Shown here: positions 32,201 through 44,100 of the stretch, in pieces
Numbering within the stretch: position 1 is the stretch's first letter
Layout of the letters: each line of letters starts with the position of its first letter
Source: Micractinium sp. NFX-FRZ
Lineage: Eukaryota; Chlorophyta; Trebouxiophyceae; Chlorellales; Chlorellaceae
Reading direction: 5' to 3'
DNA length: 64,000 nucleotides
Assembly: GCA_029339195.1 (NCBI GenBank)
Contig: JAPTJF010000174.1
Location: 1 to 64,000, forward strand
The notes under the pieces: generated by a model
The model's database searches: none
What the model saw: only the letters and a program-made list of their open reading frames with translations
What the model was told of the DNA's origin: nothing
Translations under genes and position numbers: made by a program

Positions 32201-33756
32201 TAAACACAGTGCTTCCCGCCCCATGCAGCCCCTCACAGACCCATTCCACACACAAGAACTGACGAGCAGATCACCTGCAGGGCTGCCACTGGCAGCACCG
32301 GCCCGCACCCACCGCCCCTGTGTCCGCCTCGCCCTCCCCTTTCCTTGCCCCCGCCCCCAAGCCAGGCAACCACGGACACAACAACACAACCAGGCTCACT
32401 TGAACTCGATGACCGCCTGGGCCGCGGGCAGCGCAAACACGGCGGAGCTGCAGCGGTGCGCCTGGTAGCGCCTGAGCAGCGGCTGCAGCAGGCCGCGGCG
32501 CTCGGGCGCGGCGGCATCACGGATGGTCACCACGAACGCCTCCACTGCGGAGGGGGAGGGCAGAGAGTGGCAGGTGAGGGGCGGTTAAGAGCGCGCACGT
32601 GGTGCTGCCAACCACCTCCACTGCACAGAGGGAACAGGGCGAAGTGATTGTAGGGATAGGGAAAGGGGTGAAGTTGTTGTTCTACAACCATTCCCCCACC
32701 GCGCCCACCTCACCACAACCACCCCCCACCCCGCTGCCCCCCCGCCCCCACCCGTCACGCGGTTGCTCCACCCGCCCGGCTTGCGGCGCCGCCCCGTGGC
32801 GGCGCGCAGCCGCCGGCGCCACTCCCCCTCCCAGTCCAGCCGGCGGTGCTCAGACCCAAAGGCCAGCAAAGGGTGGTGCTCAAAGGCGGCAAACACGATG
32901 CCGTCCTGAACGGGTGGCGCGGGACGGAGGGGCGAGCAGGGGGCAGGGGGGAAGGAAGGTGTGAGAAGAGGCAGCGAGGGCGCCGTGATTGGCGGCAGCC
33001 CAATCAGGGGGCAGGGAGGCGGCAGGCCCGAGACGAGCCGGATTTGCTGGCTCCAACACCCCACTGCAAGCATCTCAATATGAATGCGTCGAACTCTGAT
33101 GCCATCACGGCAAGTTCAACCCTTCACCTCGCTCCCCCCCCAGCCTGCCAGCCAATTTGACCAGCACAGACACCCCCCTCTTTCGTGCACAAAGTTCCAA
33201 CAAGCCCCCCCCCCCCCCAGCGTGTGACATCAATCCTGGGGCCCTCACCTCCTCCTGCAGCTCCCCCAGCCGGCTCACTCCCTTGGTCTGCACGTAGCGC
33301 AGCACCTCGGCGTGGTGCTCGCTCAGCAGCGCCGACATGTCGCACGTCTCGCTCACCTGCGCCTCCACCTCCTGCGAGGCGGGGTGCAGGGCGGTGGGGA
33401 GGGCATGCATAAGGGAGGGTAGGAGGCTGCGTGGGTGCAGGTGTGGTGTGGTGGGGAGCACGCCTTGCCAGTATCCACCCCCTGTCAGTGCGGGAAGAGA
33501 TGCAGGGCTGCGGAGGTGTTGACTGAGGCGAGACGAGAGCCGGGCGGCGGCGGGCTGAGCGGGGCGGGCTGAGCGGCCGGGTCTGAGCCGCCCTCGGCGC
33601 CCTGACGTGCCCCTCAGCAGCTTCAAACGCCAGCAGGCGGGCGTGGCTTGCCTCCAGGCTGGGCGAGTTGCCCCACACGGCCTGGCTCTCTAGGTCGCCC
33701 AACAGCGGCTGCCGGCTCTCCTCGCCGGCGCCCCCCTCCGCCTGGCTCTCGGCCAT
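26299..33756 (-). CDS. TRP-like cation channel, paralogue 1
   Basis: Eighteen minus-strand exons: 33756-33607, 33371-33249, 32905-32752, 32544-32400, 31845-31789, 31589-31469, 31091-31043, 30756-30695, 29963-29850, 29445-29409, 29062-28956, 28650-28596, 28365-28283, 27985-27932, 27656-27580, 27364-27286, 27032-26543, 26333-26299 (663 residues). The six-helix ion-transport layout is visible: S1 at RLLMVELCWFLLWLVSF, S5 at RFFFAFMLLVMWGFACAFYI, pore helix IGTSLLAMF, S6 at IIINALLGIVISSLDK. The cytosolic C-terminus has IDEIESTMPR, LRINPDKLDR, an acidic/Gly/Lys-rich stretch and a Gln/Leu coiled coil (about 560-610). It aligns along its length with the gene at 50009-56694, which guided exon choice. 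The exon 10/11 junction (GTTCAG donor) and exon 18 are least certain. Ligand and selectivity cannot be read from the sequence. Confidence 0.82.
27440..27556. repeat. GCACAGCA/GCACGGCA simple repeat
   Basis: Degenerate tandem GGCACGGCACAGCA-type units in the channel intron between exons 15 and 16. Confidence 0.7.
27634..27800. repeat. Echo of channel 1 exon 15 acceptor
   Basis: The acceptor side of exon 15 (about 27634-27662, AGTCCATCTCACCCATGATC then TGAAGC) recurs at about 27773-27801 with changes, 139 bp away in the preceding intron. It still encodes IMGEMDYK on the minus strand. Confidence 0.85.
30395..30517. repeat. CTT microsatellite and 15-bp CATCAAGGACACTCC repeat
   Basis: A CTT tract (about 30395-30446) followed by three units of CATCAAGGACACTCC (30476-30517), in the channel intron between exons 8 and 9. 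Confidence 0.85.
32045..32183. repeat. Long intronic inverted repeat (hairpin)
   Basis: Arms of about 55-60 bp (32045-32099 and 32123-32183) are near-perfect reverse complements, separated by about 23 bp, in channel 1 intron 4. Both arms end in AGAAGGGCTTGGTGAGCGCG or its complement. The fold could be an RNA hairpin or a foldback insertion. Confidence 0.85.
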
Positions 33757-35619
33757 GATGGATTCTGTGCGGGCCGCTGGGTGGGGTTCGGTGGGAAACA
33801 GGCCGTCCAAAGCTGGGCCTCCGGTGATGAGTGGGCGGCGGCCGCCGCTTTCCACCTTTCAGCAAGCGCCCCCGTCGGCAGATCCTTGCCCCGTCTAGGG
33901 CACACATTTGCGAGCAGCTGGGCCACGGCACATATTGATTCGCCAAGGTCAGGCGCCGGCGAGAGCAATGCCACCACCACTCCTACAAGCCTGGGAGTGG
34001 CCCCGCCTCCCATGGCAACGCCACGCCGCTGCACCATCCTTTTCAAATCATGTTCTAGCTAGGTGAATGCCTCATAATGGAATGGATAGTGCACACGTGC
34101 AATTGCTCGACCGTAACGGAATTGGAACAGGGGTGCCAGGCGGGGAAAAGGCTGGGAGCCGTGGGGCAAGGTGCGCCTGGCCGGGGAGCCCAGCGGGCAC
34201 CACGGCCGCCGGCGATGCCAGGGTGAGCGGTTCAGGACATGCAGCCATCTGCCACGCCATTAGCTGATTGTGTGTGTGTAAAACACTGCATGGCTGGCGA
34301 GCAGGGCAGTCTGCCACACCACGTGCCCGCTTGCTAGCACTGCCTGCTCGACTACATCGCTACATGCACTCTGGTTGCAGGGGCTTCCAACCGATAAACA
34401 CACCGTCTTGTCCACGGCAACTTGTTGGCCCCTCCTGATCCCCTCCCGTTGCCAGCCAGCTCGCTCATCGCCACGTCTGTTGCCACGCCTTTGCGGCACG
34501 CTGGTAAGGAATGAGGATTTACACAGCCTTGAAAAACGGTGGATCCAGTGTGTTACGCAACACGGCCGAGGAGGGAACGAAATACAGGAGGGGCGGCAGT
34601 AAACCCTGGCACGATGGTGGGGTGCCCCGGAACGGGGGGGTGGGAAGAATTGCACTGGGGCTGTCACACTTGTTGACAGCAGCAGGCCAGAGGGGGCAGA
34701 GCTGTAATGGAATCCCTGCGGAAGCTTCAGGGTCACCGCAGCCAGGGGCTGTGCAAGCATGCAGCACGCGTGGTGGGCGGTTGGGGCAAAAAGGGGGGGA
34801 GGGGGGTACAGGGTGTGTGGGCCAAAAAAGGGGGATGACAGGACGGCATGCATGGGAAGCATGCGGGGTGCGGTGAACACTGGGGTGGGGACAGTCGCCT
34901 GATCCGGTCGCGCGCTAGGGGGCCAGAGGAGGGGGGATGGATGGCATGTGGGGGATGAGAAACAAAAGGTGGTCAGGGCAGAGAGAGAGGGCAGGGAGGG
35001 AAGAACTAGCAAGCTGGGAGAAGGTTTGAAACAGGCATAAGAGAGAGAAGGGAGGGAGAGAGTGTGGCACAGCAACAAAAGTGGGGCGCTGGGGGGGGGG
35101 GGGGGGGGGGAGCCAAAAGTAAGGTAGCATTTGGGGGGAGGGAAGCAAGTGATGAGCGGGGCCGGAGCCGCGACGCACGAAACGCCCGCTGCCTGGGTGG
35201 CGGCTGGGCAGGGGCGGGGACGGTGGGCGCGGCCGCGGGGGCGCGCAAAGGGATTTTCGGTGCTGGTTGCTGCTTAGCTATGCGAGCAAGGTTCGGGACA
35301 TGGGGGCCGCGGAGCAAAAAGCGGGCCGCCGGAGAGAGTGTGTGGGGGGGGGATTGCGCTGCGTAAAGACGCGTTTTTGTTTTTGTGTTATTGCGCTGCT
35401 GCCAGGTGGGGTCTGGCAGGGCGGGGCACGGCCGCACGGGCGGTGTGAGGTTGAGTTGAGCTGAGAGGAGAGTAGGGCACAGGGGGTGGCGGAGCCACAA
35501 AAGGTAGCACAGTAGGGAAGGCGGGCGGGGGGCGGGGGCAGGTTGTGCAGTGAGCTCAGGGCGCTGCCTGCAGCAGGCGCACGTTGCCTCCCAGCCGGGC
35601 ATGACAGTTGCTGCCTGCC
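33757..35619. other. Long intergenic region between channel 1 and the phosphatase
   Basis: Should contain the channel promoter and the phosphatase 3' UTR. The right half is GA/G-rich with a 20-G run (35091-35110). Open frames are low-complexity and have no splice or domain support. Confidence 0.5.
35091..35110 (+). repeat. Poly-G run
   Basis: Twenty consecutive G, about 510 bp downstream of the phosphatase stop on the opposite strand sense. Confidence 0.9.
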
Positions 35620-38600
35620 TCACAGGAGGCCGTCCTCCAGCAGCCCCTTGCTGATCGAGGCCAGCGCTGCGGACAGAGACGCCGAGGAGGCGGCCACCGC
35701 GGCCGGCGCCGCCGCCTGCACGCCTGCCTGCCGCTGCGGCCGCTCCCAGGGCGCCAGCGGGCGCGCGGGCGGCAGCGGCAGCTGCTTGGGTGCCAGGCGG
35801 GCGAGGCCCTCCGCCTCCTCCTCCTCCTCCTCCTCGCCACCCAGGCCCTTGCTGATGCTGCGCAGAGCGGCCGCCAGCGCCGAGTCGGTTGCCGCAACGG
35901 GGGCCGGTGCTGCCGGGGTCAGGGCCGCCTCCATGGGGGTGTCGGCTGCTGCTGCTGCTGCGGGGGCGGGGGCGGGGGTGCAGGCAGGCATCGGCGAGCC
36001 GTCGCCGCCCGCCCGCTGCAGCTGCACGCCCACCCAGGCGTCGCCAGCGTGGCCGTCCTCGGGCAGCGCTGCCGCAGCTGCTGCTGTGTCGGGCCCCGCC
36101 GGCGGGGGCGCTGCCGCCGAGTCCCAGCACCCCAGCCGCTGCTGCTTGGGCGCCGGCTCGGCGGTGGGGGATGCGTCGCTGGCGGCCGAGGGCGACACGC
36201 GGTGCAGCCCGCCCAGCGTGCCCAGCATGGGCGCCAGCACAGAGCAGGTGGGGGAGGGCAGGCCCAGCAGCACGCTGTCCTCGCTGCTGCGCCCCTCGCT
36301 GTGGGCCGCATCCTCGGCCGCCGCCGCCGCCGCCACGGACAGGGGCCCGCAGGCCTGCATGGGCAGCGGCCCGGAGGCTGGCGCCTGCGACGCCTCCGCG
36401 CCCGCCGAGGGCCCCGCGGGGCAGCCGGGCTTGCACTCAGGCAGCTGGCAGGCGGTGCACAGCACATCCTCGGGGGTGAGGTAGGAGCGGCGGGGCACGT
36501 CGCTGTCGGGGGCGTCAGCGATGAACACCTGGCAGGGAGGGAGGGAGGGGGCATTGAACAGGGGGAGGGGGGCGCAGAGGCTGTCAGCAGCATGAGGACC
36601 TGGGGGGGTGAGGAGTTGTGCAGGGCTGGCTGAGGAGGGGAGCCTGGCAGGGCGGCGAGCGGCAGGGCCGGTAACATGGCCGGGGTGTGGGCAGCCACGT
36701 CTGCGGCAGTCCAGAACGCAGCCTCTCCCTATATTGCCCCACCACTGCCCATCACAACACCAGAGCCTGGCACGCTGGCCTGCCCACGCCCTCCGACCTA
36801 CCCCCCACCGCCCCCCACTCACCCCGTCCTCTCCAAACACCTCGCGCACGGTGAACTGGTGCCACAGCGCCTCCCCCTGCTTGGCGCACCGCACTTGCAG
36901 GTAGGAGAGGTCGTCGGGGGAGCCCATGGGGTTGCGCTGCAGCAGGGAGAGAGGGAGGGGGTGCAGTGCAGGGTGAGGTTTAGCAAACTGACGTTTGTTT
37001 GCTGGTGTGCTAATTTACTAGATTGGGTTCCAAACCAAACAGAACAGCTACCTGGCCGCCAAGCGAATGTGCCCACTCGTCCCCACAAACAAAACATGCA
37101 TCCTCCCCCCACCCCAGCAGCATCATTCCAATGGCACAGCGCCGACCCTCGCGCAGGCCACAGAGTCTGTTACAACCGCCAGCAAGCCCGCCCCCCACCT
37201 GCATCGTCTTCATGAGCGCCATGGCAAAGCTCTGCGCCGCCTGCCACGCAAAGGTGCCGTCGCTGGTGCAGGTGGTGGTCCAAAAGGCCTCCAGCCGGCC
37301 GCGCGCCTGGCGCAGCACGTTGCCTGGCAGGGGGTGGGGTGGGGTGGTGGGTGTGTCGGTGTCAGCATGCATATGCTGGCAGGCCCAGTCCACCGCGCCA
37401 CATCTACTTGATGCCAAGCGCCTGCCCCAGCTTGCCGGAAGGACAGCATCGGGCCTCACTGCCTGAAGCTTCTCTGTGCTGCCAATGCACCCCTGAACTG
37501 CCATCCCACCCCTCTTCCCGCACTCACCGTTGTCCGCCTCCAGCAGGTCTGAGGGGCGGTACTCCTGCACATACATGATGCTGTGGTCGTACTCCGGCTC
37601 ATATGCCTCTGCGAGATGGGGGGGAGGGGGGGGGGGGGGGGGAGGCGGTAAATATTCGTAGGAAAGGGGAGGTAAGCGTATGAGATGACGCTGGCGCATA
37701 TGCCTCGAAAAAAAGGACCGGAGGCAGAAAGAGGTATGCTGCTCAAGGGCCAGGTCCAGGAATCAGCACACGACCTCACCCTCACCACCCACCCCAACCC
37801 CACATCCCCCACACCCCTCGCCCCTCCGCTGCCCCCCTCACTCACCCGTGGAGTCGTCCAGGCACATCATGGGCACCGCCACCTGGGTGGGCACATGCGG
37901 CTTGCTGATGTCGTAGCACCCCAGCGCGGTCAGCGCACTCTTGTTGGCCGCCTGGGTGAGGGTGTCGGGGTAGGTCGACGTCAGGCGCGCGTCCCAGTCT
38001 GCAGGGCGGGTGGTGCAGCAGAGGATGGGAGGTGGTGTCAAGTGGGCGCTCAGGGAGCATGTGAGAGGTGCGCCGGCTCCCCTAAACCACCATCCGAACA
38101 ACTGAGCGGGAGGCAGAGGCAGGCAGGTGGCTCACCCTTCTCTGGGATGAGCAGCCCCTGTGGGTCCAGCATGAGCCACAGCAGCTGGATGTACTCCCGC
38201 TTCCCCTTGCTGCACACAAACACGGCGTACTTGTCCGGGTTCTACGGCAGGGCGGGGGGAAGGGGGACGGGGCAGAAGGGGCAGGGAGGTCGAGAGCGGT
38301 TGGCAGCAGGCAACCAGGTGAGCCTCAAGGGACGAGGTTGGGGGGGCCAGCGCAGGAGCAGACATGGGAGAAGGGGAGGCGCAGGGCGGCAGGGTGGGTG
38401 TGCAGCAAATTGCATCCTCTGTCTACGCCTCAGCAGTCTGCATGCACGCCACTAAAGCAGCGCCCTCCTCCCTTCTCCTGGCCCCACACCCCCTCCCTCC
38501 CTCCGCCTGCTGGGTCCCCATCTTAAAGAGCTCGTACCCCAGTCATCCCAAAACCCTTCACCACGCCCACCTGCGCCAGGAACTCGCGCAGCTCGGCCCA

Positions 38601-40683
38601 GCCGCGGCGCACGCGCACTTTGAAGGTGCACTGGATGCGGCCCACCTTCCAGTGCATCACCCACACGTCGTCTGCAGGGCAGGAGGCCAGGGGGAGGGTG
38701 GCATGCGGCGGGGCAGGTGAGCAGCGCGCGTGACGGGTGCAAAGGGCGACTGACGCCTGCTGCTGCACACCGTGCCAGCTGCCGACACAGCCAACAGCGC
38801 TTGCAACACGGCATCCCCCAAAGCCCACCGCCGCGCCCTCTGGCGCCCGCCCCGCCACGGCACCCACCCGAGTAGGGGTCGCGGCCGGGCAGCGGCGCGT
38901 ACTGCGCCCGGATCTGGCGGTTGTGCGAGTTGGTGACCAGCACGTAGCGCCAGTCCAGCAGGTCCCAGTCGTTGGGGGCAATGGTGCAGGAGACGGCGTC
39001 AACAAGCGTGTTGTCTGCACATGGGGCGGCAAATTGAGCAGAGTGTCAGAAAGGCAGCAAGGAGGCACGGAACATTCCATCCAGTAGGCGCTGCCGCCGG
39101 CAATGCTGCTGCATGCTGGGTCGGCCGCCCACCCAGCCAGCCTTAGGCAGCCCTGTTATCTGCTGCTGCTTACGGTAGGGGCGGTGTCGGCACAGAGCCG
39201 CTCGCTGCTGCAGATAACAGCAGATATAGCTGCGCTATAACATATGGATGTTGTCTGGCTGCGCACGCCCCGCCCGCATGCGCACAGTCAGGCTGCCGCT
39301 GAATGAGGCGCCAGCTGCGCCAGGTCCAGCACTTGTCCTTCCCGCGCAACTCTCTGCACTCCATCCAACTACCTCACCGCCGCCGACCTGGCCCGGCGTC
39401 CACCCGGCCCCGCCGCCCCTGCCCATCTGCCCAACCCTCTCTCGCCCATGTACTGCACTGCCTGCCCACCCACCCACACGGCAGCAACCAGACAGAAAGC
39501 AGTAAACAGAAAGCAGAAAGGAAGCAAAAAAAAAAACATCAATAAATCACGGGTGGAGCTCACCCAGGTCCAGCACCAGCGCCACCTGGCGCTGCTGGCG
39601 CAGCTGCTCGCACAGCTCCACCGCCTTCAGGTTGGTTGCATACGCCAAAAAGTACAGGCCGTCCTGGGCAGCCGTGGCCGGGTCCCGGGGCACCAGCACC
39701 ATGTCTGCGCTGGGCAGGGTGCAGGCCAGCACCTCCCCCGCATCGTGGCACTGCTGGCACAGCGTCAGCAGCCTGCAGGCACGGCAGCGGGCGCAGCGGG
39801 GTGGTGAGCGGAAGCGGGATTACGTCGCCGGCGGGTAACCAGGCGGCGGCGGCGACAAGAGCGCGCACGCTGAAACGGCGTGGTGCCCCCACCTGCCCAA
39901 CTGTGCACCACCCTGTGCCCGGTCTGACCGCCACGTTCCTATTTCGCTGAAAGCCCAGCCTATGCACCACTGACGGCGGCGTGACCCAAGCTGGCAGCAT
40001 TCGAGCGCCCGGCGGCAGCGCCCGGTTCCGCCTTCTGTTACCATCCCACCCATGTGCTATTAAGCCATTACGAGCGCAACAGCCCTGATTGCTGGCAGCA
40101 GTGCCCCTGCATCAGCGGCGGCGGCTCCGCCCATGCTGGCAGCCCCACGCGGCTGCTGTTCCCGACGGCTGCCATGCCCTAGCACATGCGCGCACCTGGC
40201 ACTGTGCCTCTCCTCCCCGGGAATGACGCCCACCACACCATCTGGGCCTGCAGCAACAAAAATACATGGACCACGCAGCAGTCAGCGACGGCGAGCCGGC
40301 AGCTGCCACCCGAGGGCTTCCGTTGGCGACGGCCCGCTCATGGACCGCTGGCGGCAGCCTTGCTGACCCCGCGCGCACCTCGCTTGTTGCAAAGCGCCTG
40401 TAGAGCTAGAGCTCCGAGCGACACCCGCCTGCAGAGGGGGCAGAGAAGGGGGCGTCAGACTGGGAGCCGAGTGCGGTCGGTCGGGCAGCCAGCGCGGGCA
40501 CCATGCGGCTCCGCACCTTGGGGAGAGTCCCTGTAGGGTCTGTCGCACCGCCGGGTGGCTGTTTGGGCTGTGGAAAAGGCGGACAACGGTGCCGCTGAAG
40601 TAGCAATCGTCGTTCTCTAGCTCTTCAGCGGTGAGCAGGCGCGTGTTGGTGTAGGGGAGAGATTCACGCTGGGGCAGCAGCAT
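35620..40683 (-). CDS. FCP1/CPL-type DxDxT protein phosphatase
   Basis: Twelve minus-strand exons in phase: 40683-40517, 40428-40379, 40247-40196, 39772-39564, 39014-38868, 38671-38571, 38241-38136, 37998-37846, 37608-37528, 37323-37199, 36936-36823, 36528-35620 (737 residues). Splicing exons 4 and 5 creates LVLDLDNTLVDA, the HAD catalytic motif DxDxT (Asp158, Asp160). Later come WAELREFLAQ, FVCSKGKREYIQLLWLMLDP (the motif II region of FCP1/NIF phosphatases) and MMCLDDS (motif IV-like). This fits a C-terminal-domain-phosphatase-like enzyme acting on RNA polymerase II or similar Ser/Thr-phosphate substrates. The last ~240 residues are Ala/Pro/Glu-rich and hold two copies of an A-L-x-SISKGL motif, the second at the extreme C-terminus. 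No BRCT or dsRNA-binding domain was recognised. The start at 40683 is the first ATG of exon 1; an upstream leader exon is possible. Confidence 0.85.
37626..37642 (+). repeat. Poly-G run
   Basis: Seventeen consecutive G in a phosphatase intron, close to the exon 9 acceptor. Confidence 0.9.
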
Positions 40684-41173
40684 GCCAGTCGCCGCGTGCC
40701 CCCCTTCTCGCGACTGGGTTTGGTGACCGCTGTGTGGCTGCCTCTGGTGTCTGCCGGAGCGCCTGAAGGGTTCTGTGCGTTGGGGGGGTCCGGAAAGTGA
40801 GGGAGGACCACGGCCCTGCGGGCAGGATCTGTGCGTGAGGCGCCTGCTGCGCCAGCTAGGTCCAGGTCAAGGCGCAACAGCGCCTCTGTTTCATGCATAA
40901 GGCCAGTGGGGTCAGACGACCATGGTAGCAGTACCGAGGCGTGCACCGTCCGTCCACCTGCCTGCCGCCTGTGTATGCCTCCGTTGTGCCTGCAGGCTTC
41001 GGCACCTCCCCAGCCTCAGCACTCCAAACATGGTGCCCAGATGGGTTGCAAGAGTGCATCGTACGTTCAGGCATGCTACGTGTCAATTTCAAAGTAAACA
41101 GACCTGTTCCGAGGGACAGCCACGCCCGAGGGACAGCCACGCCCGGCTCACCGCTCGCTCCCACCGCGCGCGG
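40684..41173. other. Intergenic region between two minus-strand genes
   Basis: 490 bp from the VPS38-like stop to the phosphatase start, expected to hold a 3' UTR and a promoter. A short GAGGGACAGCCACGCCC duplication lies near 41111-41144. No gene is seen. Confidence 0.45.
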
Positions 41174-44100
41174 TCACCGCGGCGGCGGCGCCAGCGTGGC
41201 GGGCAGGTGGGGCAGCGCCGACTGCGCGGCCAGCAGCAGCTTGTACAGGTTGTGCAGCAGGTGGTTGGGGCCCGCGGCGCTGATGCCGTGCGCCTGCAGC
41301 AGCTGGATGACGTCCTTGTTCAGCAGGAACACGCCCACTGCGGGGGGGAGGGGCAGGAGGAGGGCAGGTTGATGGGCAGGTTGATGGGCAGGGCGGCTCA
41401 GGATGCGGCCGCCCAGGGGGCGGGCAGTGCAAAGCAACCGATTGGAGGCCTCTGTTCGGCCTGAACATGCCCACTGCAGGGGGAGAGGACAAAAACTGGG
41501 AAAGTTCCGGAAATCGGCACTGGCGTTGCATTCCTGGTGTGTGGAGGCAGGCAGACAGAGGAAGCCGGGGGGCAGCAGGCACAGCAGCTGGATGGCAGCC
41601 GCTGCCTGCGGGCAAGTTGTGGGCGGGATGCGGGCAGGACAGGGTGGGAGAGGAAGTGTGCGATTGATCAGGGGCAGAAGGCACAGCAGCTCAGCAGGGT
41701 GGGTTGCTCAGTGCAGCAGGAGACAAGAGGCCAGGCAAGGCGGGGGTGCGATGCTGCCAGAAAGCACTGTGAGGCCCCAGCAAACCACAGTCAGCCATAC
41801 AGCCAGACAGCCAGCCAGACAGCCAAACACCCGCACCTGCAAAGCGTGCCCGCTCTCGATTCGAGTCGCAGTACAAGGGGTACTCTACAGGCCGCTGGCC
41901 GCCTGCCCCGCCCCCGCCGCCTGCCCAGCTGCCGTCTGCCGGTTGGCATGGGGGGCGCCGTGCCGCCGGAACTGCTTCTGCTGCGTCCGTCCTGCGTGTG
42001 TTTGCAACAAGACAGGGGAAGGCTCAACAGCTCACGTGTCATCCAAAATCCGACACATGGCTTGCACCACAGCATCAGAGCAGCGTGCGCAGAGCAGTGT
42101 GCACAATATGCACATGATGACGCGTAAAGAACACCAGGGCACGAATGCATGCACATGCACAGGCAGCACCCGCCACCCGCACACGCACCAGGTGCCGATG
42201 AGCGGGTGGCTGTCAATCACTGCCGACCGAGAGCCCCGCAGCGCAAGGGGGTAGCGCAGCGGTACACCGAGGTACGCACCCAGCCGGTCCACCACCTGTG
42301 TGGGGCCAGGGGACGTTGCAAGCAAGTGGGGTGGGAGTGAGGTGGAGGGCGGGCCGGGGCAGGGCTGGACAGGAGAGGGAGGCACGCAGACGGCGCTGCA
42401 GCACAAGCTGACGGCTTGTCAAGTGCAAGCGGGCGCCCGGCTGCCATTGCCGGCGCCAGCCCCCCACACCGCTCAGCCCCAGCCCTTGACCCTAGGGCCC
42501 CCTCCTCACCTGCGCCACATAGCCCAGCGCCACCCCGGCAGCCCTGTCTTCCTCCGGCTCCGCATCGTACCCGCCCTCCTCGAATGCCTTGCGCCACACC
42601 CACGGCCGCACCTCCAGCCCGCCGATGGACAGCCGCATCTCCTGCCTGCAGAGGTAAGTGGGGCAGTGAAAGCACAAGGAGAAGGTGCAGGGTGCACGCC
42701 CAGCCCGCCAATGGATAGCCGCATCTCCTGCCTGCCTGCAGCGCAGGAGAAAGGATTGTTACAACACATGACGGGGGTCACCCAGGGTGCACAGAGGAGG
42801 TTTGGAACCGTCTGCAGCCTGCTGGCTGGCTGCGGGTGGGGGGAGAGGTAGTAAACAGGGCTGCCCGCCCCTGAGCCGCTGCCCAGGCATCCTCCCCGCC
42901 ATGCCCTGCCATCCCCAATGTGCGCCTGATGCCCACCAGAACCGGCGGGGGCTGTCCAAGGTCCCCAAACCTGACGCCTGCCAGCTCAGCGCTGCTCCCC
43001 CTGCACCGCATCCTGCCTTCCCCTCTGCCCTTGCTCCACACCCACCTGTGCGTGGGCCAGTGCACCCCCTCCCCACCCAAACCAACTGGGCCTGCCTGTC
43101 TGTAGGCCCACACACGCTAGCCCAGTGCTTGCCCCTTGGGTCCCCGTGACCTTCCCACCTGCCCTCTCCCCAGCTTGCACGTGCCCTCACATGCCCACCT
43201 GAACCAGCTTGGGCTGTCGGTGGGCGCAAACCCGGCGCTGCCCAGCCCTCCTCCTCGTCCCCCCAGCGCCTGTGCCCCGCTGCCGCCGGGCCCCCCAGAA
43301 GAGAAGCTGGCGTAGCGGCTGCCGCTGTCCTCGCTGCTGGCTGCCGTGGCGGCCCCCGCCCACTGTTGCTCCAGCCGGTCCTCCAGAAAGCCGCCGGGCG
43401 GGGCCTCGGGGATGTTGACTGCATAAAATGGGTGGGTGGGCGGGTGGGCGCACAGGGTTACAACAGCACAGGCTTCCTGCTACACCACACCCCCGGCCAT
43501 GGCACCCCTCCCCCACCTGCATCCCACCAGCTTGGCAGTGGCGCCAGGCTGGCTCTGCACACCACACCACACGGCACGCCCCCATGCACCAATCATACTC
43601 CCCCCCCGCACCTGCAGTCGGCCCCAGCTGGAAGATCGCTCCCAGCTGGCACACCATCTCGCAGCGGCGGGCCACCAAGCTGCGCAGCGCCGCCACCAGC
43701 GCCCCACGCCCCTCCTCTCCCTCCAGGGACGCCTCCGCCTCCCTGTAGCAGCAGCGGCGGCAGCCAAGGTGAGAGGGGCCGGCGGGGCAGGTTGAGGCAG
43801 AGGGCAGAGGCAGGGGAGGCAAGGGAGAAGGACGTAGCATGGTGTGCAAGGACGCGGCAGCGTCAGCAGCGGCAGGACGTGGTGCTCTGCTGTGCCGGCC
43901 GATGCCTGGCAGGTACCCACTGCGGCAGGCAAGAGGGCTGCGCCCCGGCACGGCAGGCAGAAACATCACGTGCAGGAGAAGCCCTGTGCACACCCCCTGC
44001 ACTCACCCCACGCGCCGGTCCGCCGCCTGCATCACTTTCAGGGTCGTCACGAGCGCCTGAGCCCGCACGGTGGCCTGCTTGGTGGCCGCTGCTGTCGCCG

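Noticed and set aside
34067..34900. Open frames upstream of channel 1
   Set aside because: Low-complexity, unspliced and without motifs; no evidence for a gene.
35543..36484. Long plus-strand open frame (over 300 codons)
   Set aside because: It is the antisense of the phosphatase's last exon. Its composition (Ala/Arg/Ser shadow) and lack of motifs contrast with the coherent sense frame.
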